Assembly: GCA_963810815.1 (NCBI GenBank)
Contig: CAWEPB010000007.1
Span: 1,116,001 to 1,180,000, forward strand
DNA: 64,000 nt
Origin: CAVQWT01 sp963810815
GTDB lineage: Bacteria; Pseudomonadota; Gammaproteobacteria; Burkholderiales; Casimicrobiaceae
Direction: 5' to 3'
Of the stretch, positions 38,944-45,575 are shown one piece after another; position 1 is the first letter of the stretch; every line of letters begins with the position of its first letter. Position numbers and translations under genes: made by a program. The notes under the pieces were generated by a model. The model did not search any database and was not told the DNA's origin. It was given only the letters and a program-made list of their open reading frames with translations.

Positions 38944-39699
38944 TCAGAGTTCGATCAGCTCCCCCGGCCCGCCGAACGCGGCGGCGAAGCGGGCGACGGT
39001 GGGCGCCAGCGCCAGGCCGGTTTCGCGCTTCAGCACCCTGGCGCGCTCGGTGAGTTCCAGCAGCTCCACGGCGACGGTCCGGCCGCCGGCCGCGATCGCG
39101 ACGGTGTTGCCGCTGTCGCAGGGCGGCAGGATCAGCGCCCGCTGGTCGAAGGCGTCGACGATGCGCGCGACGCTCGCGGCGACGCCACGCCCGCGGTCGA
39201 GCAGGTTGGCCACCAGGAACCCGGTCGCACTCAGGCGCTGCCTCGCGGCGCGGTAGAACTCCGGAGTGTCGAGCGCGCCGGCGCGGCCGCGGCCGTCGAA
39301 GCCGTCGAGGAGGATCAGGTCGAAGCGCCGGGTCGCGGTCGCGACGTACGCGGCGCCGTCCCCGACCTCGACGGCGAGCCGCGCCGGATCGTCCGGCAGC
39401 TTGAAGAACTGCGACGCGGCGGCGACCACCTGCGGCGAGAGCTCGACGACGGTCAGCGCGGCGTGCGGGCGGTGACGGTAGAGGAACTTGACCAGCGATC
39501 CCGCGCCGAGCCCGATCAGCAGCACGGACTTCGGCCACTCCGGAGCCGGCCGCAGCACCAGCGGCAGCAGCATCTCGCGCGTGTACTCGAGCTCCAGCGC
39601 CCAGGGCCGCTGCACCCGCATCGCTCCCTGCACCCAGCGCGAGCCGAAGTGCAGGTAGCGCACGCCCGCCTCCTCGCTGACCTCGATCGACGACGTCAT
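38944..39699 (-). CDS. Spermidine synthase-like methyltransferase-fold protein
   Basis: The 251-residue protein has the SpeE-type Rossmann core: SVLLIGLGAGSLVKFLYRHRP (cofactor loop), TVVELSPQVVAAA, EVGDGAAYV and DLILLDGFDG. The canonical polyamine-binding aspartates are only partly recognisable, so true spermidine synthesis is uncertain; many bacterial relatives of this size have unknown substrates. It starts 23 bases after the argB-like stop and is the last gene of a three-gene minus-strand run (DUF2628/pilin-like, argB-like, speE-like). An arginine-to-polyamine link is tempting but unsupported. Confidence 0.8.
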   Translation of the reverse strand: MTSSIEVSEEAGVRYLHFGSRWVQGAMRVQRPWALELEYTREMLLPLVLRPAPEWPKSVLLIGLGAGSLVKFLYRHRPHAALTVVELSPQVVAAASQFFKLPDDPARLAVEVGDGAAYVATATRRFDLILLDGFDGRGRAGALDTPEFYRAARQRLSATGFLVANLLDRGRGVAASVARIVDAFDQRALILPPCDSGNTVAIAAGGRTVAVELLELTERARVLKRETGLALAPTVARFAAAFGGPGELIEL

Positions 39700-39721
39700 C
39701 GGCGCGGGCGGCGTGCCGCGG

Positions 39722-40684
39722 TCAGTCCGACGCTTGCAGGTAGCTGCGGCTGTCGGCCATGAAATGCGGACCGGCGTCGGAGCGCACGGCGGTGCCCACG
39801 CCCTCGTTGGTCAGCACTTCGAGCAGCAGCGCGCTGTCGACGCCGCCGTCGATGATGTGCACCGAGCGCACGCCCTCGCGCACCGCGGCCAGCGCCGCCG
39901 TCGCCCGCGGCAGCATCGCGTCGTCGAGGACGCCGCCGGCGATCAGCGCCTCGAGCTCGGTCGCCGTGAGCACGTAGGCGAGCCGGCCGTCGCGGCCGCG
40001 CACCCCCGGCACGTTGGTCATCAGGATGAGCTTCTCCGCGTGCAGCGCGCGCGCGAGCTGGCCGGCGACCAGGTCGGAATTGATGTGATACGCGGTGCCG
40101 TCGCTGCCGACGCCGATCGGCAGCACCACCGGGATGAAATCGCGCGACACCAGGAGGTCGACGACGTCCGGATCGATGCGCTCGACGTCGCCCACGAAGC
40201 CGAGATCGGGCGCGGCCTCGCCGGGGCCCGGGGCCGGCAGCTGCATCGGCCGCGCGTGGATGAACCGGCCGTCCTGGCCGTTCAGTCCGACCGCCTTGCC
40301 GCCGTGCCGGTTGATCAGCCCGACGAGTTCCTGGTTGAGCTCGCCCAGCGCCATCTCGATCACGTTCAGCGTCGCGGCGTCGATCACCCGGTGACCGCGG
40401 TACTCGCGGCGCTCGAGCCCGACCTGGCGCATCAGGTCGTCGATGCGCCAGCCGCCCCCGTGGACGACGATGGGATTCATGCCGACCAGCCGCAGCAGCG
40501 CGACGTCGCGCGCGAAGCCGTCCTTGAGCACCGGATCGGTCATCGCGGCGCCGCCGAAGCGGATGACCAGCGTCTTGCCGTGATATCCCAGCAGGAACGG
40601 CAGCGCCTCCGCCAGCACCCGCGCCTTCTGGCCGGCGGAAACGCCGGCGTGCGCGATCGCGGCCGGCGGGGCGTCGGCGGGCAC
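39722..40684 (-). CDS. argB: Acetylglutamate kinase homologue with both catalytic lysines replaced by Arg
   Basis: The 320-residue protein aligns with NAGK along its full length: QKARVLAEALPFLLGYHGKT, VHGGG, RRFVHGHRV-type YRGHRVIDAATLNVIEM, GLNGQDG, FVGDVERID, INSDLVAGQLA, LMTNVPGV and VHIIDGG. Three key sites differ. The first catalytic lysine (VIKYGG in most, K8 in E. coli) is Arg in VIRFGGAAM. The second (K217, usually MIPKV) is Arg in MLPRA. The GGGPQ loop is GGGWR. The Asn and Asp of the active site (INSD) remain. GTG start; 12 bases after the DUF2628/pilin-like gene. It could be a divergent kinase or a regulatory paralogue; I keep the symbol for homology only. Confidence 0.8.
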   Translation of the reverse strand: MPADAPPAAIAHAGVSAGQKARVLAEALPFLLGYHGKTLVIRFGGAAMTDPVLKDGFARDVALLRLVGMNPIVVHGGGWRIDDLMRQVGLERREYRGHRVIDAATLNVIEMALGELNQELVGLINRHGGKAVGLNGQDGRFIHARPMQLPAPGPGEAAPDLGFVGDVERIDPDVVDLLVSRDFIPVVLPIGVGSDGTAYHINSDLVAGQLARALHAEKLILMTNVPGVRGRDGRLAYVLTATELEALIAGGVLDDAMLPRATAALAAVREGVRSVHIIDGGVDSALLLEVLTNEGVGTAVRSDAGPHFMADSRSYLQASD

Positions 40685-40696
40685 GGGCGGCGCCGG

Positions 40697-41653
40697 CTAC
40701 CGGCAGGCCGCCGGCAGCAGCGCGCGCGGAATGTCGACCGGGATGCAGGTCCAGCGGACCTGCTCGCGCGCGTCGACCGCCGGCGCCAGCAGGATCGCCT
40801 TGCCGGCCAGCGCCGGCACCGCGGAGCCCAGCGCGACGCGGACCCGGCCCGTCGCCGGGTGGACGTCGACCGCCTCGGCCAGCGTACCGCCCGCACGCAC
40901 CACGGTCAGCAGCGCGTCGAACGGCCGCGGCAGCGAGTCGGAGTGCCGCAACGCGGCCTCGACATCGACCTGCAGCGCCTTCACGGCGTCCAGCGTCGTG
41001 CCGAGCTGCGCCCGCACCGCGCGCTCCGCCTGGGCGAGTTCGAGATTCGGCGCCGCCAGCGACGCGGCGAGCGCGAGCGCAGCACCGCCGCCCAGGATGC
41101 CGGCCAGCGGCGACGTCGGGCGCGTGACGGACAGCCGTTTCAGCGCGTCGCTGGCACTGCCGGCTCCGGCCTCGGCGGCGCGAACTTCACGCCGGGCGCG
41201 CAGGTAGACGAGCGCATCGGCGAACAGCGCCGGCACGAGATTGGGCAACAACCAGACGGTGACGACCGCCGCCCCCCAGAACAGCAGCGCGGACCCGTCG
41301 AGCCGTGGGGCCAGCGCCATGAAGGCGGCCAGTCCCGCGATCGGCAGCAGCGTGCACAGGATTCCCGCCCCCCAGAGCCGACGGTAGAACGCCCAGCCCG
41401 CAGGCGCCAGCAATGCCGGCCAGTGCCAGCCCGGACGGGCGTGGCCGCTGCGCTCGTAGGAGAGAAAGCGTGGTGCATAGCGATCGGCCCCGGGGCCGAC
41501 GGCGATGCGGTAGAACACGGCAAGGGCCGGCCGCACGACAGTGTCGGTGCCATCGGGTCCGGTGCCGGGAAGGTGCACGGTGTCGCCGGTGAGCGAAGGC
41601 GCGTCGAGGGGCGAGCAGGTTCGGGAGGTCTCACGTTGGAGTTGATCAGGCAT
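40697..41653 (-). CDS. DUF2628-type membrane protein fused to a pilin-like C-terminal domain
   Basis: The 318-residue protein starts MPDQLQRETSRTC. The N-terminal half resembles DUF2628: a short soluble part with APRFLSYERSGHARPGWHWP, then WAFYRRLWGAGILCTLLPIA and two or three membrane helices up to ALVYLRARREV. A further membrane helix (ILGGGAALALAASLAAP, about residues 190-206) starts a second module whose end reads REQVRWTCIPVDIPRALLPA followed by CR. That pattern, W-x-C to a terminal P-x-x-CR, is the C terminus of type IV pilin-type domains. The combination suggests an envelope protein with a periplasmic pilin-like fold. It is first in a run with argB-like and speE-like genes. Confidence 0.7.
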   Translation of the reverse strand: MPDQLQRETSRTCSPLDAPSLTGDTVHLPGTGPDGTDTVVRPALAVFYRIAVGPGADRYAPRFLSYERSGHARPGWHWPALLAPAGWAFYRRLWGAGILCTLLPIAGLAAFMALAPRLDGSALLFWGAAVVTVWLLPNLVPALFADALVYLRARREVRAAEAGAGSASDALKRLSVTRPTSPLAGILGGGAALALAASLAAPNLELAQAERAVRAQLGTTLDAVKALQVDVEAALRHSDSLPRPFDALLTVVRAGGTLAEAVDVHPATGRVRVALGSAVPALAGKAILLAPAVDAREQVRWTCIPVDIPRALLPAACR

Positions 41654-41755
41654 CGGGCAGGACTCCAGTCGGAAGGCAGCGTAAGGCGTAAGTTTAGTGG
41701 ATTTCGCCCCCGACCGGGACGGGATCATAATGCGACCCTCCGTTCCGGTGTCCCG

Positions 41756-42157
41756 ATGCCCCCTCTCGTCGCCGCGTACATTGCCGCCGCCGTCGCCTTC
41801 TGCCTCGCCGATCTGGTCTGGCTGGGATTCGTGGCCAAGTCCTTCATCCAGTCGCAGATCGGCACCCTCGTGCGCACACCGCCCGACTGGACCGCCGCGG
41901 CGATCTTCTACGCGATGTATCTCGGCGGCGTCGTGTTCTTCGCGGTGCGACCCGCGCTGGCCGACGGCAGCCTCGGCACCGCCGCAGTCCACGGCGCGCT
42001 GTTCGGCTTCTTCTGCTACGCCACCTACGACCTCACCAATCTCGCCACCCTCAGGGGCTGGACGCTCCCGATGGCGCTGGTCGACATCGGCTGGGGCACC
42101 GCGGTGACGGCGCTCGCGGCCACGGCGGGGTTCCTGGGCGCGCGCGCTGCGACCTGA
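41756..42157 (+). CDS. DUF2177 family membrane protein
   Basis: The 133-residue protein has four hydrophobic helices and the DUF2177 pattern: AFCLADLVWLGFVAKSFIQS, AAIFYAMYLGGVVFFAV, the HGALFGFFCYATYDLTNLAT block and a final VDIGWGTAVTAL. The family is common in proteobacteria and has no assigned function. It diverges from the DUF2628/pilin-like gene; a -10-like CATAAT lies at 41726-41731 in the 102-bp gap. The following NAD(P)-binding protein gene starts 54 bases downstream and may be cotranscribed. Confidence 0.88.
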   Translation: MPPLVAAYIAAAVAFCLADLVWLGFVAKSFIQSQIGTLVRTPPDWTAAAIFYAMYLGGVVFFAVRPALADGSLGTAAVHGALFGFFCYATYDLTNLATLRGWTLPMALVDIGWGTAVTALAATAGFLGARAAT

Positions 42158-42211
42158 CGCCGCAGGCAGCGCCACCTCGGCTCGTCGCTGCCGGACCGGC
42201 GATAATGGCGG

Positions 42212-42874
42212 ATGCATCGCTCCGCGCTCATCGCCGGCGCCACGGGCCTGGTCGGCCGGCGGCTGCTGGCCCGGCTCCTCGACGACCCCGACGTCAGCAG
42301 CGTCGTCGCCCTGACGCGCCGCACGCTGTCGCTGCCGCACCCCAAGCTGCAGGAAGGCGTCGTCGACTTCGCCGCCGTGGCCGATTTCGCACTGCCCCCG
42401 GTCGACGACTTCTTCTGCTGCCTCGGCACGACGATGAGCAAGGCCGGTTCGCAGGCCGCGTTCCGCGCCGTCGACCTCGACCTGCCGGTGACCCTCGCCC
42501 GGATGGCGCTCGCGGCCGGCGCGACGCGTTGCTTCGTCGTCTCGGCGCTCGGCGCCGATCCGCGCTCGAAAGTCTTCTACAACCGCGTCAAGGGCGAACT
42601 CGAAGCGGCGCTGGGTGCGCTGCCGTTCGCGACGGTGGTCGCATTCCGGCCGTCGCTGCTCGCCGGGCCGCGCGCCGAAACCCGGATCGGCGAACGGATC
42701 GGCCTGGCACTCGCGCGGCCGCTGGGAGGCATGCTGCCCGCGCGCTATCGGCCGATCGACGCCGACACCGTCGCGCAGGCGATGCTGGCGTGGTCGCATC
42801 GCGACGTCGCCGGCCGCCGCGCGGTCGAATCCGAGGCCATCCGGAAGGACGGCACCGCCGGCACGGCGGGCTGA
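42212..42874 (+). CDS. NAD(P)-binding Rossmann-fold protein (YbjT/HTATIP2-like atypical SDR)
   Basis: The 220-residue protein opens with LIAGATGLVGRRLLARLL, the GATGxxG dinucleotide motif. Then come DDFFCCLGTTMSKAGSQAAF, VDLDLPVTLARMALAAGATR, FVVSALGADPRSKVFYNRVKGELE (with the Ser and Tyr-x-x-x-Lys region) and FRPSLLAGPRAETRIGE. This order is typical of small atypical SDR proteins such as the HTATIP2-like group, whose bacterial substrates are unknown. The last ten residues are low-complexity. It lies downstream of DUF2177 in the same orientation. Confidence 0.85.
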   Translation: MHRSALIAGATGLVGRRLLARLLDDPDVSSVVALTRRTLSLPHPKLQEGVVDFAAVADFALPPVDDFFCCLGTTMSKAGSQAAFRAVDLDLPVTLARMALAAGATRCFVVSALGADPRSKVFYNRVKGELEAALGALPFATVVAFRPSLLAGPRAETRIGERIGLALARPLGGMLPARYRPIDADTVAQAMLAWSHRDVAGRRAVESEAIRKDGTAGTAG

Positions 42875-42941
42875 CCCCGACCCGATCGCGTGCCCGCGGC
42901 GGCGGGCTCTTCGGGGCACCGGCGTGCCGGGTGCAAGAAAT

Positions 42942-42972
42942 TTGGGCGGAAGCGTCGAAAATCGTTTATAAT
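42942..42972 (+). promoter_or_regulatory. Promoter of rhlE
   Basis: A perfect TATAAT (42967-42972) sits in a local AT-rich patch. The best -35-like word, TTGGGC (42942-42947), is weak and 19 bp away. The start of transcription would be near 42979, leaving a leader of about 134 bases. Confidence 0.6.
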
Positions 42973-42979
42973 TCAAGCA

Positions 42980-43082
42980 CGCGGCATTTGCTCCAGTCCC
43001 CTGCCGCGCGTCGATTCCGACTCCTGCCGCACCTCAACGCGGCACCCCTGTCCGGCTGTGACTGGCCGCCACCCCTGTGGCG
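42980..43082 (+). promoter_or_regulatory. Structured 5' leader of rhlE with alternative pairing
   Basis: CGCGGCA (42980-42986) pairs with TGCCGCG (43002-43008). A second pair, TGCCGC (43025-43030) with GCGGCA (43039-43044), repeats the same words in reverse order, so segments 1-2 and 3-4, or 2-4 and 1-3, can pair in mutually exclusive ways. A third small hairpin, CGCCAC with GTGGCG (43067-43082), lies 30 bases before the start codon. This resembles a regulatory leader, but no known riboswitch class is recognised. Confidence 0.45.
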
Positions 43083-43112
43083 ACCGGCCGGGCATCGTTC
43101 CCGAAGGTTTTC

Positions 43113-44465
43113 ATGTCTTTCGCATCACTCGGCTTGTCCGAGGCGCTCCAACGCGCCGTTTCCGAACAGGGCTACGAAGAGCCCACTCCCATCCAGAAGC
43201 AGGCGATCCCGGCGGTGCTCGCCGGCGGCGACCTGCTCGCCGGCGCGCAGACCGGCACCGGCAAGACCGCCGGCTTCGTCCTGCCCATGCTGCAGCGGCT
43301 GTCGACCCAGCCCGCACCGGCCCCGTCCGGCGCGCGCTCGACGAAGAAGCCGATCCGCGCCCTGATCCTCACGCCGACGCGGGAACTCGCCGCGCAGGTC
43401 GAGACCTCGGTGCGCACCTACGGCAAGCACCTGAAGCTCAACTCGATGGTCATGTACGGCGGCGTGGGCATCCACCCGCAGACCTCGCAACTCCGCCGCG
43501 GCGTCGACATCCTGGTCGCCACCCCCGGCCGGCTGCTCGACCACCAGGGCCAGGGCAACCTCGACCTGTCGCGCGTCGAGATCTTCGTCCTCGACGAAGC
43601 CGACCGCATGCTCGACATGGGCTTCATTCCCGACATCAAGCGGGTGATGGCGCTGCTGCCGAAGAAGCGGCAGAACCTGCTGTTCTCGGCGACGTTCTCC
43701 GACGAGATCAAGGATCTCGCCGACCGGCTGCTCAACGCGCCGGCGCTGATCGAGGTCGCCCGACGCAACTCGACCGTCGAGATCATCACCCAGCGCGTGC
43801 ACCCGGTCGACCGCGACAAGAAGCGCCAGCTGCTCGCCCACCTGATCGGCACCAACGACTGGCACCAGGTGCTGGTGTTCACGCGCACCAAGCACGGGGC
43901 GAACAAGCTCGCCGAGCAGCTCGACGGCGACGGCATCACCGCGCTGGCGATCCACGGCAACAAGAGCCAGGGAGCGCGCACGCGCGCGCTGTCCGAGTTC
44001 AAGGACGGCCGCCTGCGGGTGCTGGTCGCGACCGACATCGCCGCCCGGGGCATCGACATCGACCAGCTGCCGCACGTCGTCAACTACGACCTGCCGAACG
44101 TGCCGGAGGACTACGTGCACCGGATCGGCCGCACCGGTCGCGCCGGCGCGACCGGCGAAGCGCTGTCGCTGGTCTGCGTCGACGAGCACGCGTTCCTGCG
44201 CGACATCGAGCGGCTGATCAAGCGCACGATCCCGCGCGAAGTCGTCGCCGGGTTCGAGCCGGATCCCAACGCCAGGGCGCAGCCGATCCTGCAGCGCCAG
44301 GGCCAGGCGCGCGGCCAGGGCCGACCCGGCCAGGCCCCGCGCGCCGGCGCTGCGCCACGCGCCGGCGCGTCCGGCTTCGGACGCGGCGGTGGCGGCGGCG
44401 GACGGCCCCGTTCCGGCGGCAAGCCGGCTGCGACTGCCCATCGGCAGAGCTCGCGCGGCCGCTGA
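43113..44465 (+). CDS. rhlE: DEAD-box ATP-dependent RNA helicase, RhlE type
   Basis: The 450-residue helicase starts at ATG 43113 after GAAGG. All DEAD-box motifs are present: Q-motif region GYEEPTPIQKQ, motif I AQTGTGKT, Ia PTRELAAQ, II VLDEADRMLDMGF, III FSATF, and motif VI HRIGRTGRAG. The C-terminal tail (about residues 395-450) is Arg/Gly/Gln-rich with a run of glycines, typical of RhlE RNA-binding tails. RhlE unwinds structured RNA during ribosome assembly and mRNA turnover. The gene has a structured leader and a strong hairpin downstream. Confidence 0.93.
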   Translation: MSFASLGLSEALQRAVSEQGYEEPTPIQKQAIPAVLAGGDLLAGAQTGTGKTAGFVLPMLQRLSTQPAPAPSGARSTKKPIRALILTPTRELAAQVETSVRTYGKHLKLNSMVMYGGVGIHPQTSQLRRGVDILVATPGRLLDHQGQGNLDLSRVEIFVLDEADRMLDMGFIPDIKRVMALLPKKRQNLLFSATFSDEIKDLADRLLNAPALIEVARRNSTVEIITQRVHPVDRDKKRQLLAHLIGTNDWHQVLVFTRTKHGANKLAEQLDGDGITALAIHGNKSQGARTRALSEFKDGRLRVLVATDIAARGIDIDQLPHVVNYDLPNVPEDYVHRIGRTGRAGATGEALSLVCVDEHAFLRDIERLIKRTIPREVVAGFEPDPNARAQPILQRQGQARGQGRPGQAPRAGAAPRAGASGFGRGGGGGGRPRSGGKPAATAHRQSSRGR

Positions 44466-44473
44466 CCGGAGAA

Positions 44474-44503
44474 CGCGGGCCGGCCTTTGCGGGCCGGCCC
44501 GCG
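44474..44503 (+). terminator. Twelve-bp GC hairpin after rhlE
   Basis: CGCGGGCCGGCC (44474-44485) and GGCCGGCCCGCG (44492-44503) are perfectly complementary with a six-base loop, 8 bases after the rhlE stop. No T-run follows, so it may end transcription inefficiently or protect the 3' end of the message. Confidence 0.6.
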
Positions 44504-45020
44504 CCGGCATTCCATGGCGGGCGCTGACGCGCCCCGTCGGGTCACGTTCCGGAATTCCGGGATGTCGCTGCCCAGCCCGCCGGCATGCCCCCGGTGCGCT
44601 GGTGTGCTGTACCTGGTTCGCTCAATCCTGACGCGGCACGCACGCGAAAATGCCTGTCCACAGGCTGCCCTCCATCCGCGCGCTCGTGGTGACTCCTGGA
44701 TCGGCACGAACGCGGACTCACCAAGAACATAGGTTGGCGACGACTGCGCGGCGTGGGCAGTCACCTCACGGACAAATGCGCAAGACGCAAGGAACAGGAT
44801 GTCGTGGTGGGGCGCTTCCGAATTCCAGCCGTGCGCCTTCATGGCAAATGGCGCCTGTCCCGCGTCGGCTTTCGGCGCCATTCGGCAGGGCCTTGCTTTG
44901 ACCGCACGAGCGGCGTGGTGATACCGTTCTTCTTGCCGACGACAATCACTTGAATTTCCAGTTCACCAACCAGGCTCGCGCGCATGCGATCGGGCGCGCT
45001 GCACTGCAGCCGGAGGCTCC
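44504..45020. other. Gene-free stretch between rhlE and the rubrerythrin-like gene
   Basis: About 520 bases without a supportable gene. GC is lower than in the flanks. On the minus strand, 44839-44975 has a short stretch with protein-like character (GELEIQVIVVGKKNGITTPL), perhaps a worn gene fragment; I cannot assign it reliably. A possible promoter for the next gene lies at 44898-44924. Confidence 0.4.
44898..44924 (+). promoter_or_regulatory. Possible promoter of the rubrerythrin-like gene
   Basis: TTGACC (44898-44903) matches the -35 consensus at five positions; the -10 candidate TGATAC (44919-44924) is weak, with a 15-bp spacer. It lies about 100 bases before the start codon. Confidence 0.3.
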
Positions 45021-45575
45021 ATGGCAACAAGGCTCGATTACTCCACACTCTCGCTGATGGACGCCCTCGATCTCGCCGCCCTGATCGAGATCGAGGCGTA
45101 CAAGCGGTACACGCAATTCGCCGAACGACTGGGCAGCCGTGATTCCGGCGACGCCGGCGCGGTATTCGAATCGATGGCCGTCAACGAGAGCAAGCACGGC
45201 GAGCAGCTCGCCGAGCGCAGGGTCGCGCTGTTCGGCGACAAGCCACCGACGGTCAAGCTCGACGACATCTTCGATGTGGAGGCCCCCGATTTCGGCGCGC
45301 CCAGCATGAACATGTCCCCGCTGAAGGCGTACCAGGTGGCGCTGTCCTCCGAACAGAAGGCCTTCGCGTTCTACGCCCAGGCCCTCCGCTACGTGAACCA
45401 GCCGGACGTCAAGGCGCTGTTCGAGGAACTGCGGGACGAAGAGGCCGAGCACGTTCGAATGCTCGAGGAGATCATCGCGAAGTTGCCGCCGTCGGCTGCG
45501 ATCGACCTCGAGGACGAGGACACGGACGATTCCGAGAGCTGGCGCCGGAAAGTCCGGCAGGCGGACAAGTCCTAG
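45021..45575 (+). CDS. Rubrerythrin/ferritin-like protein
   Basis: The 184-residue protein is a four-helix bundle with di-iron ligands. Helix A carries LIEIEAYKRYTQF, helix B ESMAVNESKHGEQL, helix C EQKAFAFYAQAL and helix D LRDEEAEHVRMLEEI, which matches the E(6)Y, ExxH, E(6)Y and ExxH pattern of rubrerythrin bundles. No C-terminal rubredoxin Cys motif is present; the tail is acidic (DLEDEDTDDSES). It probably handles peroxide or iron in the cytoplasm. The stop overlaps the convergent SulP gene by 4 bases. Confidence 0.88.
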   Translation: MATRLDYSTLSLMDALDLAALIEIEAYKRYTQFAERLGSRDSGDAGAVFESMAVNESKHGEQLAERRVALFGDKPPTVKLDDIFDVEAPDFGAPSMNMSPLKAYQVALSSEQKAFAFYAQALRYVNQPDVKALFEELRDEEAEHVRMLEEIIAKLPPSAAIDLEDEDTDDSESWRRKVRQADKS

